Shown piece by piece: positions 26,609 through 35,820 of a stretch of 64,000 nucleotides of DNA. Both the position numbers and the translations under genes were made by a program. This DNA comes from Neobacillus mesonae. Lineage in GTDB: Bacteria > Bacillota > Bacilli > Bacillales > Cytobacillaceae. Position 1 is the stretch's first letter. Each line of letters opens with the position of its first letter. The stretch spans positions 4,420,084 through 4,484,083 of the forward strand of contig NZ_KV440949.1 in assembly GCF_001636315.1 (NCBI RefSeq). Direction: 5' to 3'. The notes under the pieces are model-generated. The model was not told the DNA's origin. It ran no database searches and saw only the letters and a list, made by a program, of their open reading frames with translations.

Positions 26609-26821
26609 ATGAAAGAAATCACAGCATCTATGGCAGGAACTGTTTTAAATGTATTTGTAAACAGCGGTGACGTAATCCGGCTGGGGCAGGAAGTTATTAT
26701 GCTGGAATCCATGAAAATGGAAATACCGATTGAAAGCAGCGGCGAAGGGGTTGTAAAAGAAGTAAAGGTCAATGTTGGTGATTTTGTGAATGAAGGCGAT
26801 ACATTAATTGTTTTAGTATAG
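26609..26821 (+). CDS. yngHB: Biotin carrier protein of acyl-CoA carboxylase (YngHB-like)
   Basis: A bare biotinyl domain of 70 residues with the biotin site ESMKMEI (lysine of the MKM). It lacks the N-terminal extension of AccB, like B. subtilis YngHB, and fits as the mobile carrier shuttling carboxybiotin between the flanking gene products. Translated from ATG 26609, 13 bases after the upstream gene's stop, with a TAAGGAG ribosome site that overlaps that stop. Confidence 0.88.
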   Translation: MKEITASMAGTVLNVFVNSGDVIRLGQEVIMLESMKMEIPIESSGEGVVKEVKVNVGDFVNEGDTLIVLV

Positions 26822-26835
26822 TGAGGTGAAAATGT

Positions 26836-28377
26836 ATGGAAACAACAACCACATATAATCGTCAATTAAATGAAAATCGAAAGCAAATAGAAGCTGGTGG
26901 TCTGCCGAAATATCATGAGAAGGCAAAGGCGCAAAATAAGCTGTTTGTGCGTGAACGCCTGGCATTATTATTTGATGATGGGAAATATGAAGAGGACGGA
27001 AAATTCGCCAATTTTACCGCCGGTGATTTACCTGCTGATGGAGTTGTTACTGCGATTGGTAAAATTAATGGTCAGACAGTGTGCGTCATGGCAAATGATT
27101 CAACAATCAAAGCCGGTTCCTGGGGGGCGCGTACAGTTGAAAAAATAATCCGGATACAGGAAACAGCCGAAAAACTAAAGGTACCAATCTTCTATTTAGT
27201 AGACTCGGCAGGTGCCCGGATTACTGACCAATTGGAAATGTTCCCGAACCGCCGGGGTGCCGGAAGAATTTTCTATAATCAAGTAAAGCTTTCCGGAATG
27301 ATCCCGCAAGTGTGTATTTTGTTCGGTCCATCCGCCGCCGGCGGTGCCTATATCCCTGCATTTTGCGATATCGTGATAATGGTGGATCAAAATGCCTCGA
27401 TGTATCTAGGATCGCCGAGGATGGCGGAAAAGGTAATCGGCGAGAAGGTGACTTTGGAGGAAATGGGCGGTGCTAGGATGCATTGCACGACCAGCGGCTG
27501 TGGAGATATCCTGGCTTACAGCGAGGAAGAGGCCATTGAGTCAGCGAAACAATATATCCGCTTTATGCCGGCAAGCTTTAAAGAGATGCCAAAAATGATG
27601 GAAGGGTTCGTTCCGAAAGAAGGGAGAAAACTAGAGGAGATTATCCCTGAAAATCAAAATGCTCCATTTGATATGTATGAATGTATTGACCAACTAATAG
27701 ATGCCGGGAGTTTTTATGAAATAAAAAAATTGTTCGCTTCAGAAATCATTACTGGACTTGCCCGGATTAATGGGAGAACAGTCGGCATTATTGCGAATCA
27801 GCCAAAGGTAAAAGGGGGGGTGCTATTTGTCGATTCTGCCGATAAAGCTGCGAAATTTATCCAGCTTTGCGACGCCTTCCATATTCCGTTGTTGTTCCTG
27901 GCCGATGTGCCTGGGTTTATGATTGGAACAAAAGTGGAGCGGGCTGGTATTATCCGCCATGGTGCCAAATTAATTGCGGCGATGAGCTCAGCCACTGTTC
28001 CAAAGATTTCCGTTATCGTAAGGAAAGCATATGGGGCCGGTCTTTATGCAATGGCAGGACCTGCTTTTGAGCCGGATTGCTGCATTGCCCTGCCAACAGC
28101 TCAAATTGCCGTTATGGGTCCAGAGGCAGCAGTAAATGCGGTCTATTCAAATAAGATTAATGAAATTGAGGATCCAAAGGAAAAAATCGCTTTTGTTCAG
28201 GCGAAACATCAGGAATATAAGGAACATATTGATATTTATAAGCTGGCATCAGAATTAATTGTCGATGAAATTGTCGCTCCTTCTGAATTACGCGATGTTC
28301 TCATCGAACGTTTCAATTATTATGAAACAAAAGAGCTAACCTTCAGTGTCAGGAAACACCCGGTATATCCAGTATGA
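26836..28377 (+). CDS. yngE: Acyl-CoA carboxylase, carboxyltransferase subunit (YngE-like)
   Basis: Carboxyltransferase of 513 residues holding both crotonase-like halves in one chain. Signatures: KLFVRERLALLFDDG, GSWGARTVEKIIRIQE, DSAGARITDQ, FGPSAAGGAYIPAFCD, GGVLFVDSADKAAKFI, and the C-terminal RKHPVYPV shared with B. subtilis YngE. That protein is assigned to methylcrotonyl-CoA carboxylation in leucine degradation; propionyl-CoA or another acyl-CoA is possible here. Other leucine-degradation genes are not in the window. A strong terminator follows. Confidence 0.9.
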   Translation: METTTTYNRQLNENRKQIEAGGLPKYHEKAKAQNKLFVRERLALLFDDGKYEEDGKFANFTAGDLPADGVVTAIGKINGQTVCVMANDSTIKAGSWGARTVEKIIRIQETAEKLKVPIFYLVDSAGARITDQLEMFPNRRGAGRIFYNQVKLSGMIPQVCILFGPSAAGGAYIPAFCDIVIMVDQNASMYLGSPRMAEKVIGEKVTLEEMGGARMHCTTSGCGDILAYSEEEAIESAKQYIRFMPASFKEMPKMMEGFVPKEGRKLEEIIPENQNAPFDMYECIDQLIDAGSFYEIKKLFASEIITGLARINGRTVGIIANQPKVKGGVLFVDSADKAAKFIQLCDAFHIPLLFLADVPGFMIGTKVERAGIIRHGAKLIAAMSSATVPKISVIVRKAYGAGLYAMAGPAFEPDCCIALPTAQIAVMGPEAAVNAVYSNKINEIEDPKEKIAFVQAKHQEYKEHIDIYKLASELIVDEIVAPSELRDVLIERFNYYETKELTFSVRKHPVYPV

Positions 28378-28380
28378 AAA

Positions 28381-28420
28381 AGTCCCTTGCCGTAATTTTC
28401 GCGGCAAGGGATTTTTTTCT
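28381..28420 (+). terminator. Terminator after carboxylase operon
   Basis: CCCTTGCCG and CGGCAAGGG form a stem with a 9-base loop, followed by ATTTTTTTCTT. Confidence 0.92.
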
Positions 28421-28496
28421 TCATAGTCATTAACACCAGCCTGACATTATTTGATAAAATACAATTAAAGACTTTCGGTAGAATGAGGGAGATCAA

Positions 28497-29399
28497 ATGA
28501 AGGTTGGCGTAGTTGGTGCGGGATCAATTGGATTGCTATTCGCTGCCTATTTAAGCAGACGTTTTAATGTAACTGTTTATACAAGGACAGAGGCGCAGGC
28601 ATCAGAAATTAATAAATTTGGTATTTTATTAAAAAATTCCGGCAGGACAATTTCTTTTGTCACCGCTTTGCCATTTTCAGAGTGGCAGGGGATGGAGGAT
28701 TTGTCGATTATTACCGTTAAGCAATATCAACTGGACGATATTATTGGGCATATTTTGCAGATGCCTGCTGAACCTGAAAATCTGTTGTTTTTACAAAATG
28801 GCATGGGGCATTTAGAAAAACTACAATCACTTGCTGTTCCGAACCTATTTGTCGGTACGATTGAACACGGGGCGCTTAGGGAAAATTCCTATACTGTCAG
28901 CCATAATGGCTTCGGGGTAACCAATATTGCTGTTTTCAGGGGGGATAGCAATCAGTTATTTCGATTTATTTCATCTGCTCCTGAGGAATTCCCTTTTGTT
29001 TTCAAAGAAAGATACGAGGATATGCTGCTAAATAAATTAATTGCGAATGCAGTCATTAACCCATTAACAGCCATACTTAAAGTGGAAAATGGAGATTTAA
29101 TCGAAAATCCTTATTACCTCAAGGTGTTGGATTCCCTTTTTACTGAAATTGCAGCTGTTTTGGAATTGGACAATGCACAAAGCGACCTAGAGCGGGTAAT
29201 AAATATTTGTCGTACTACGGCAGAGAATCGTTCCTCGATGTTAAAAGATTTAGAGGCAAATAGATTAACCGAAATTGACGCAATATTAGGATATATTTTA
29301 GCTAAAGCGAACAAACAAGATAGGAAGGTCCCGCTTCTTGAAAGTCTTTATTATATCATAAAAGGGAAAGAAAACGGTGGAAGAGAGGTAGTAAAATGA
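28497..29399 (+). CDS. panE: 2-dehydropantoate 2-reductase (YlbQ)
   Basis: NADPH-dependent reductase that converts ketopantoate to pantoate in pantothenate synthesis. The 300 residues show a Rossmann N-terminus (KVGVVGAGSIGLLFAAYLS), the conserved FLQNGMGH, and the catalytic lysine region LLNKLIANAVINPLTAI. B. subtilis has this gene, ylbQ, at the same place. Its stop overlaps the start of the next gene by four bases (ATGA). Confidence 0.94.
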   Translation: MKVGVVGAGSIGLLFAAYLSRRFNVTVYTRTEAQASEINKFGILLKNSGRTISFVTALPFSEWQGMEDLSIITVKQYQLDDIIGHILQMPAEPENLLFLQNGMGHLEKLQSLAVPNLFVGTIEHGALRENSYTVSHNGFGVTNIAVFRGDSNQLFRFISSAPEEFPFVFKERYEDMLLNKLIANAVINPLTAILKVENGDLIENPYYLKVLDSLFTEIAAVLELDNAQSDLERVINICRTTAENRSSMLKDLEANRLTEIDAILGYILAKANKQDRKVPLLESLYYIIKGKENGGREVVK

Positions 29400-29791
29400 C
29401 CAGCATACTTTCCAACGTAATCACATTATTATTTTCGATGCCGATGATTGGATTTTTGTTTATTTTTTTTATCTACAAGCTAGTTTCTAAGAATACCCGT
29501 AAATCCGTACATAAGGCGCTTGATTATACGACAATTTTATTTATTATATCCGTCCATTTTTTAATTAAAACAATTTGGGGCCATTCATTATTAGGAATGA
29601 TTCTTCTTTTCATCATTATGATCGCCATGGTATTTGTGATTGTTCATTGGAAAGTAAAGGGAGAAATTGATTTCAAAAAAGTAATGAAAGGATTTTGGCG
29701 GTTTAATTTTATCTTCTTTTTTCTTGCTTACATAAGTTTGACTGTATTTGGTTTAATATATAGGGCAATAATGTTTACATTTTCCGCTTGA
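29396..29791 (+). CDS. DUF3397 membrane protein
   Basis: Integral membrane protein of 131 residues with four predicted helices, resembling DUF3397. No catalytic motif. Translationally coupled to panE through an ATGA overlap, though a functional link to pantothenate is not evident; bshC follows after 91 bases. Confidence 0.82.
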   Translation: MTSILSNVITLLFSMPMIGFLFIFFIYKLVSKNTRKSVHKALDYTTILFIISVHFLIKTIWGHSLLGMILLFIIMIAMVFVIVHWKVKGEIDFKKVMKGFWRFNFIFFFLAYISLTVFGLIYRAIMFTFSA

Positions 29792-29882
29792 AAAATTTCA
29801 GGCAAAGTTTTTTTTAAAACAGGCGGTGAATGGTATACTTCTAAAGAGAATGAATTTGGATGACCAGAAAGGAAGTACATGA

Positions 29883-31517
29883 ATGGAGATGTTAAATCTC
29901 TCTTTACCAGCAACCAACCGGTTTGCTTCGAATTATTTAGAGCAATCAACGGAGATTTTACCGTTTTTTCATTATCGTTATAATGATGAGATTGAAGATG
30001 CAAATCGATTAACGGAGTTAAATGACCGGCAGTTTCAGAGGATCGAGGCAGCTAACCATATAAAGCACTTTATGGAGCGCTATCCTTCCTCGGATGCAGT
30101 AAATAGATCGATTGAAAAGTTGAAAGAACCAAATAGTGTTGTTGTCATTGGCGGACAGCAGGCAGGTATTCTAACTGGACCGCTTTATTCCATACATAAA
30201 ATTATCTCAATCCTCAAGTTAGCGGAGCAGAAGGAAAAAGAATTAGGCGTTCCAGTTGTTCCAGTATTTTGGATTGCCGGAGAAGACCATGATTTTCAGG
30301 AAGTCAATCATGTGAATGTCCCAATCCAAAAAAAGGTCGATAAATGGACGTATCCGGAAAAAGTATGGCAAAAGAAGATGGTTTCAGATATCCAATTGGA
30401 TAAAGATTTGTGTCTTTCTTGGGTGAAAAATGTCATCGAAACATTTGGTGAGACAGAGCATACCAATGCGCTGCTGGAATTTGCCCAGGAACAAATATTG
30501 AAATCGACAACTTTTGTTGACTTTTTCGCTCATATTGTTATGGAGCTGTTTAAAGAAGATGGCCTGTTAATCGTAGATTCCGGAAATGCTGATTTTCGTC
30601 AGCTGCAGAAGGAATTTCTCAAACAGCAAATCGATCAACACGATGCCATTACTTTTTCATTACTTGAGCAGCAAAAGGAAATCAGTAAAGCAGGTTTTCC
30701 ACTTGCAATTGAAGCAAGCGAGCATTCGGCGAATTTATTTTATTACGACTCCAAACGCCAAGAGAGGATTTTACTTGAATATGATCGTGAATTGGAACGA
30801 TTCGTGGGGAAAAGTGGAGCTGTTTCCTTTTCAGAGCATGAATTGGTGGAGCTTGTTAATGAAAATCCTGCATGTTTAAGCAATAATGTGGTAACCAGAC
30901 CGCTGATGCAGGAATGGCTGTTTCCTGTCATCGCCTTTATCGCGGGGCCTGGTGAAATAGCATATTGGGCAGAGCTAAAGCTGGTGTTTGAGCATTTCAA
31001 TATTAAAATGCCGCCAATAGTACCTCGTTTAAATATTACTTTTCTGGATCGGTCAGTTGAAACCGACCTAGTGGAATTAAATTTAGAGCTTGCTCACGTT
31101 TTACAATTCGGAACGAATCGTGTTAAGGAGCAATTTTTAGAGACGATTAAGGATCGGGAAGTTGAGGAATTGTTTTCAGCCGCAAAAGAAAAGCTGATAG
31201 AGCAATACCAATTTATTGAGGCGAAGACACAAGCGGTGGATAGCGGCCTTTTACCGCTGCTAAAGAAGAATGAGGCATACTTGCTAAAAGAAATTAGCTT
31301 TATGCAGGCAAGGATGGAGGAAGCCATAAAGCAAAAACATAATATCGTTCTCCAAAAGTTTGCCCGTGTTGACATGGAATTAAGGCCAGACGGATTTCCA
31401 CAGGAGCGGGTTTGGAATATCTTTTATTATTTAAATCAGTATGGAATGAATTTTATTCAAGATTTAATGACATTAACCTATATATTCGATGGAAGTCACA
31501 AAGTAATCAAATTGTAA
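29883..31517 (+). CDS. bshC: Bacillithiol synthase (cysteine-adding enzyme)
   Basis: Adds cysteine to glucosaminyl-malate to complete bacillithiol, the main low-molecular-weight thiol of bacilli. The 544 residues match BshC: LSLPATNRFASNYLEQ at the N-terminus, VVIGGQQAGILTGPLYSIHKI, the nucleotide-binding-like FWIAGEDHDFQEVNHV, and a C-terminal coiled coil (about residues 400-490) ending in FPQERVWNIFYYLNQYG. ATG 29883 follows an AAAGGAAG ribosome site. Directly upstream of the dcw cluster, as in B. subtilis (yllA). Confidence 0.95.
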   Translation: MEMLNLSLPATNRFASNYLEQSTEILPFFHYRYNDEIEDANRLTELNDRQFQRIEAANHIKHFMERYPSSDAVNRSIEKLKEPNSVVVIGGQQAGILTGPLYSIHKIISILKLAEQKEKELGVPVVPVFWIAGEDHDFQEVNHVNVPIQKKVDKWTYPEKVWQKKMVSDIQLDKDLCLSWVKNVIETFGETEHTNALLEFAQEQILKSTTFVDFFAHIVMELFKEDGLLIVDSGNADFRQLQKEFLKQQIDQHDAITFSLLEQQKEISKAGFPLAIEASEHSANLFYYDSKRQERILLEYDRELERFVGKSGAVSFSEHELVELVNENPACLSNNVVTRPLMQEWLFPVIAFIAGPGEIAYWAELKLVFEHFNIKMPPIVPRLNITFLDRSVETDLVELNLELAHVLQFGTNRVKEQFLETIKDREVEELFSAAKEKLIEQYQFIEAKTQAVDSGLLPLLKKNEAYLLKEISFMQARMEEAIKQKHNIVLQKFARVDMELRPDGFPQERVWNIFYYLNQYGMNFIQDLMTLTYIFDGSHKVIKL

Positions 31518-31518
31518 A

Positions 31519-31556
31519 GAAACTCCACCAAGCGCGGTGGAGCTTCTTTTTTTTTA
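31519..31556 (+). terminator. Terminator after bshC
   Basis: A 7-bp stem (CTCCACC with GGTGGAG) around AAGCGC, followed by a long T-run. Confidence 0.88.
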
Positions 31557-31607
31557 AATAAAAAAAGAGGATTTTAAAGAAAATGGAGCGAATTGTATAA
31601 AAATAGG

Positions 31608-31660
31608 TGGAGGAAAGTGGGGGAATGTGGTACATTTTTAATAGAAAGTGGGGGTAGTGG
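31608..31660 (+). promoter_or_regulatory. MraZ-box repeats upstream of mraZ
   Basis: TGGAG, TGGGG and TGGTA start at 31608, 31618 and 31628, exactly 10 bp apart, and TGGGG and TGGGT follow at 31649 and 31658. TGGGN-type repeats with 5-bp spacers are the known MraZ target, so the operon is probably autorepressed. A TTTAAT at 31637-31642 may be the -10. Confidence 0.6.
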
Positions 31661-31662
31661 GT

Positions 31663-32094
31663 ATGTTCATGGGTGAATACCATCATAGCATTGATAATAA
31701 AGGCCGTTTAATTGTGCCCTCCAAATTTCGTGATGACCTGGGCGAAATGTTCATTATCACTAGAGGTTTGGATCAATGTTTGTTTGGTTACCCATTATCA
31801 GAGTGGAAGCATATTGAAGATAAATTAAAAGCTTTACCTTTGACAAAAAAAGATGCCCGTGCCTTTACCCGTTTCTTCTTTTCCGGAGCAACAGAGAGTG
31901 AACTTGATAAACAGGGAAGGATTAATATCCCAGCACCGCTTTTGCAATATGCGAAATTAGATAAGGAATGTGTGATTTTGGGTGTTTCCAATCGAATTGA
32001 AATTTGGAGCAAACAGATCTGGGAAGACTATTTTGCACAGTCTGAAGATTCTTTTGCGGAAATAGCAGAAAATATGATTGGCTTTGATATATAA
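31663..32094 (+). CDS. mraZ: Transcriptional regulator MraZ
   Basis: Two-repeat AbrB-fold DNA-binding protein, 143 residues, first gene of the dcw cluster and its repressor in several bacteria. Both signature DxxGR repeats are seen: [17 protein letters not shown] and [16 protein letters not shown]. The start at ATG 31663 (MFMGEY) matches the family; an upstream in-frame GTG-type start at 31648 would overlap the ribosome site. Confidence 0.95.
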   Translation: MFMGEYHHSIDNKGRLIVPSKFRDDLGEMFIITRGLDQCLFGYPLSEWKHIEDKLKALPLTKKDARAFTRFFFSGATESELDKQGRINIPAPLLQYAKLDKECVILGVSNRIEIWSKQIWEDYFAQSEDSFAEIAENMIGFDI

Positions 32095-32160
32095 TGGGAA
32101 AGTTATATCAATATATTTTTCTGTTATGTATAGGTTTTGATTGGAAAAGGTGGTACGAAC

Positions 32161-33093
32161 ATGTTTAAACATACAACAGTGTTATTGGAAGAAGCTGTTA
32201 ACGGCTTGAATATTAAGTCAGATGGAATTTATGTCGATTGTACATTAGGCGGAGCTGGCCATAGCTCTTACATTCTTTCGAAGCTTTCGGAGGACGGTAA
32301 GCTCTATGCGTTTGATCAAGATGAGGTAGCAATTGCTCATGCCAGCCAAAAATTAGCTGAATATGGCAGTAACTTTGAAATCATCAAAAGCAATTTTCTT
32401 CATCTGCGGGAAGAGCTTGAAGACCGCGGTATTTACAAAGTAGACGGGATCCTGTATGACCTAGGTGTGTCATCACCGCAATTGGATACACCGGAAAGAG
32501 GCTTTAGTTACCATCATGACGCACCTCTTGATATGAGGATGGATACAGACGCCCCTATTTCCGCTTACGATGTTTTGAATCATTGGTCCTATGAAGAGTT
32601 AGTCCGCATCTTTTTTCGCTATGGTGAGGAGAAGTTTTCGAAGCAAATTGCCAGAAAGATTGAAGCGGCAAGAGAGATTAAACCCATTGAATCAACTGGG
32701 GAATTAGTAGAACTAATTAAGGATGCAATTCCTGCACCGGCCAGAAGAAAAGGCGGACATCCGGCAAAACGGATTTTTCAAGCTGTTAGAATCGCGGTTA
32801 ATGATGAATTAGCTGTATTTGAAAAATCTCTTAACCAGGCAATAGATTTATTGAATCCTGGTGGAAGAATTTGTGTGATTACTTTTCATTCTTTAGAGGA
32901 TAGAATTTGTAAAGCAGCTTTTAAAAACGCGAGTACAACTCCTGATTTGCCTCATGGGCTGCCTATTATACCGGATGAGTACAAGCCTATTTTAAAGTTA
33001 ATTACCCGGAAACCGATTCTGCCGTCTGAGGAAGAATTGGAACAAAACAATCGCGCGAGGTCGGCGAAGCTTCGAATTGGAGAAAAAATATAA
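32161..33093 (+). CDS. rsmH: 16S rRNA (cytosine(1402)-N4)-methyltransferase RsmH
   Basis: SAM-dependent methyltransferase (MraW) of 310 residues. Motifs: [16 protein letters not shown]-binding [30 protein letters not shown] and [23 protein letters not shown] 32161 follows an AAAGGTGG ribosome site; an in-frame ATG-type start at 32137 gives eight non-family residues. Confidence 0.96.
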   Translation: MFKHTTVLLEEAVNGLNIKSDGIYVDCTLGGAGHSSYILSKLSEDGKLYAFDQDEVAIAHASQKLAEYGSNFEIIKSNFLHLREELEDRGIYKVDGILYDLGVSSPQLDTPERGFSYHHDAPLDMRMDTDAPISAYDVLNHWSYEELVRIFFRYGEEKFSKQIARKIEAAREIKPIESTGELVELIKDAIPAPARRKGGHPAKRIFQAVRIAVNDELAVFEKSLNQAIDLLNPGGRICVITFHSLEDRICKAAFKNASTTPDLPHGLPIIPDEYKPILKLITRKPILPSEEELEQNNRARSAKLRIGEKI

Positions 33094-33114
33094 AATTAAC
33101 CGGAGGGGAAATGC

Positions 33115-33477
33115 GTGAGTAATCTTGCCAGGAAAATTCAACAACAACAGCAGCGAGTGGAACAGCCAAATCAAAAAGAAAGGCAAATAAAATTAAAAAA
33201 GTCCTGGCTGACTCCAGGGGAAAAAATAATGGGAGTCGCATTTGCCGGACTGGTTTGTTTTGGCGCTGTCCACTTAATAACTAATCAAGCGACAATTTAT
33301 CAAATGAATAAGGAAATTCAAAACGTTGAAACAAAAATTAATGAGCAGAAAAAGGTCAATGCTGATTTGCAAGTTCAAGTTAAGGATTTAAGCAACTATG
33401 AACGAATTTACAAAGAAGCTAAAAAGATGGGTTTAGATCGAAATAATGATAACGTCAAGGTAGTGCCTGCACAATGA
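33115..33477 (+). CDS. ftsL: Cell division protein FtsL
   Basis: Small bitopic divisome protein, 120 residues: a basic cytoplasmic N-terminus rich in glutamine, one membrane helix (IMGVAFAGLVCFGAVHLIT), and an extracytoplasmic coiled coil (about residues 63-100) that pairs with DivIC and contacts DivIB and PBP2B. GTG 33115 follows a GGAGGGG site. Its stop overlaps the pbpB ATG (ATGA). Confidence 0.93.
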   Translation: MSNLARKIQQQQQRVEQPNQKERQIKLKKSWLTPGEKIMGVAFAGLVCFGAVHLITNQATIYQMNKEIQNVETKINEQKKVNADLQVQVKDLSNYERIYKEAKKMGLDRNNDNVKVVPAQ

Positions 33478-35702
33478 ATAAGAAACAGCCATATATGAAT
33501 GTTGGAGCAGCGATATTGTTTGTGATATTCGGTCTGCTCTTTTTTGTAGTACTTTTTAGATATTTCTCGATTCAATTTACGGGTGAAGCAGCAGGACAGC
33601 CGCTAGTCGCTAAAGCTCAGCAAAAATATGCCCATCAGACCATTCTGCAAGCATCGAGAGGGGAAATCCTCGACCGTAATGGCGAGATTGTTGCCGAAGA
33701 TACTTCAGCTTATAAGTTAGCAGCGGTATTGAGTAAAAAGATGCCTAAACACGTAAAAGACCCGGAGAAAACGGCAAGAGAACTAGCAAAGTATCTTGAT
33801 ATGGATGAAACGGAGATTTATAGTAGATTAACAAATGGGATCAAGAAGAAGCGGTTTCAGGTCGAATTCGGTAAAGCTGGAAAAGACATCAGCTACGATA
33901 CAAAAGCGAAGATTGAGAAATTGAAGTTGCCAGGAATCATTTTTCAGCGTGATTCAAAACGTTACTATCCTAATGGAGTGTTTGCTTCCCATTTGGTAGG
34001 ATACGCCGACCAAATTAAGCAAGATAACGGAACTTATAAAACCGTAGGAAAAATGGGAATTGAAAGTGAATTTGATAAAGAGTTAACCGGAAAAAATGGC
34101 AAAGTAAATTTTGAAAGTGATGTATGGGGCTACATCCTTCCTGGTGATAAGCAAAAAATCACCCCGGCCAAAGATGGAGATGATATTTACTTAAACATTG
34201 ATAAAAAAATTCAAACCTTCCTTGAAGACGCAATGGATAAGGTCGATAAGGAATATAAACCGAAAAAGATGATTGCGATTGTCGCCGACCCAAAGACCGG
34301 TGATATCTTGGCAATGGGGCAGCGTCCGACATTTCAACCAAAAACAAGGGAAGGAATCACTGACAGCTGGCATAATGAAGCAATCGAAACGTCTTTTGAA
34401 CCAGGCTCAACAATGAAAATCTTCACCCTTGCTGCTGCCGTACAGGAGGGTGTGTTTAACCCTAATGAACAGTATATGTCAGGCTCTTATCGAGTTACGA
34501 ATAAATCCCAGCCCATCCATGATCATAATTATTCAGGCTGGGGCAAGATTTCCTATTTGGAGGGTGTACAGCGCTCCTCCAATACTGCATTTGCGAAAAT
34601 AGCCAAGGAAAAGTTAGGGTTTGATACATTTCGTAAATATTTAACAAAATTTGGATTTGATAAACCAACCGGGATTGAGCTGCCAGATGAAACTTCAGGG
34701 AAAATTCAATATACCTATCCAATTGAAAAAATAACAACAGCCTATGGTCAAGGGACGGCTATAACACCGATTCAGCAAATTCAGGCGGCAACAGCGATTG
34801 CGAACGACGGCAAGATGTTAAAGCCTCATGTGGTTAAAAAAATTGTGAATCATAATACGGGGAAAACAATCGAGGAAACGGTACCTGAAGTAGTATCAAC
34901 TCCGATTTCCAAAGATACTGCCAAAAAGGTGCGGGATTATTTGGAAACGGTTGTTACCTCGAAAAACGGCACTGGCAGACGATATAAAATTGAAGGCTAT
35001 AGTGTTGCCGGGAAAACAGGGACTGCTAGTATTCCAGGATCCGATGGCAAGTATCTAACGGGGGCCAATAACTATATGTTTTCCTTTTTAGGAATGGCAC
35101 CAAAGGAAAATCCGAAATTAATTGTCTACGTAGCTGTGCAGCAGCCGGAGTTAACGGGGGAGAAAGCAGGTCAAGGGGCTTATCCGGTTTCAGAAATTTT
35201 TAATCCGGTCATGCAAAACAGCCTGCATTATTTAAATATTCAACCGTCTAAGGTTGAAAAAACAGCCCTAAATAAGCTGGCGGATTTCCAAGAGAAGTCA
35301 GTTGATGAAACGGTTAGAAGCTTAAAAGCTAAAGGACTCGAAGCAGTCGTGCTTGGAAAAGGAATGAATGTAACCGATCAGATTCCTAAGGAAGGAACAA
35401 CTGTTTTAGAAGGTGAAAAGGTCATCATCCAAACTGATGGGGATTTAACGGCCCCTGATATGACGAATTGGTCGTTAAGGGATGTCATGAAGGTAGCCAA
35501 CATGGCAGGGCTGAAATTGAGCACAAAAGGCAAGGGCTATGTGATTGGACAAAGTATTAAACCAGGAACCACTTTAACGGAAGGTGATTTCCTTATCGTA
35601 AATTTAAAAACCCCGGAAGAGAAGTGGACAGAAGAATCCTCTGCCGCAGGTAAGGAGAAGGGAACATCTAAAGAAAGTTCTAAAGATATTATTCAAGATT
35701 AA
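33474..35702 (+). CDS. pbpB: Penicillin-binding protein 2B (septal transpeptidase)
   Basis: Class B PBP that cross-links septal peptidoglycan. The 742 residues comprise a short cytoplasmic tail, one membrane anchor (residues 11-31), a dimerisation domain (RGEILDRNGEIVAEDTSAY), the transpeptidase domain, and two C-terminal PASTA repeats. Active-site motifs are STMK at Ser312, SSN at 368-370 and KTGT from Lys514. A long, low-complexity Ser/Lys/Glu tail ends the protein. It is coupled to ftsL by ATGA. Confidence 0.96.
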   Translation: MNKKQPYMNVGAAILFVIFGLLFFVVLFRYFSIQFTGEAAGQPLVAKAQQKYAHQTILQASRGEILDRNGEIVAEDTSAYKLAAVLSKKMPKHVKDPEKTARELAKYLDMDETEIYSRLTNGIKKKRFQVEFGKAGKDISYDTKAKIEKLKLPGIIFQRDSKRYYPNGVFASHLVGYADQIKQDNGTYKTVGKMGIESEFDKELTGKNGKVNFESDVWGYILPGDKQKITPAKDGDDIYLNIDKKIQTFLEDAMDKVDKEYKPKKMIAIVADPKTGDILAMGQRPTFQPKTREGITDSWHNEAIETSFEPGSTMKIFTLAAAVQEGVFNPNEQYMSGSYRVTNKSQPIHDHNYSGWGKISYLEGVQRSSNTAFAKIAKEKLGFDTFRKYLTKFGFDKPTGIELPDETSGKIQYTYPIEKITTAYGQGTAITPIQQIQAATAIANDGKMLKPHVVKKIVNHNTGKTIEETVPEVVSTPISKDTAKKVRDYLETVVTSKNGTGRRYKIEGYSVAGKTGTASIPGSDGKYLTGANNYMFSFLGMAPKENPKLIVYVAVQQPELTGEKAGQGAYPVSEIFNPVMQNSLHYLNIQPSKVEKTALNKLADFQEKSVDETVRSLKAKGLEAVVLGKGMNVTDQIPKEGTTVLEGEKVIIQTDGDLTAPDMTNWSLRDVMKVANMAGLKLSTKGKGYVIGQSIKPGTTLTEGDFLIVNLKTPEEKWTEESSAAGKEKGTSKESSKDIIQD

Positions 35703-35707
35703 CAGAG

Positions 35708-35737
35708 GAATCCCGCTATGATTAGCGGGATTTTTTC
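35708..35737 (+). terminator. Terminator after pbpB
   Basis: AATCCCGCTA and TAGCGGGATT form a 10-bp stem with a 4-base loop and a T-run. It separates vegetative pbpB from sporulation-controlled spoVD. Confidence 0.92.
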
Positions 35738-35759
35738 ATGAACTGGATTTTAGGCACGT

Positions 35760-35788
35760 TCTAGATAAAAAAGTACAAGCATATAAAT
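35760..35788 (+). promoter_or_regulatory. Candidate SigE promoter for spoVD
   Basis: CATATAAAT at 35780-35788 fits a SigE -10, with a TAGATAA-type -35 about 13 bases upstream. SpoVD is SigE-dependent in B. subtilis. Confidence 0.5.
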
Positions 35789-35820
35789 GAATGATACTGA
35801 AAAGGAGGATCGTTCATACT

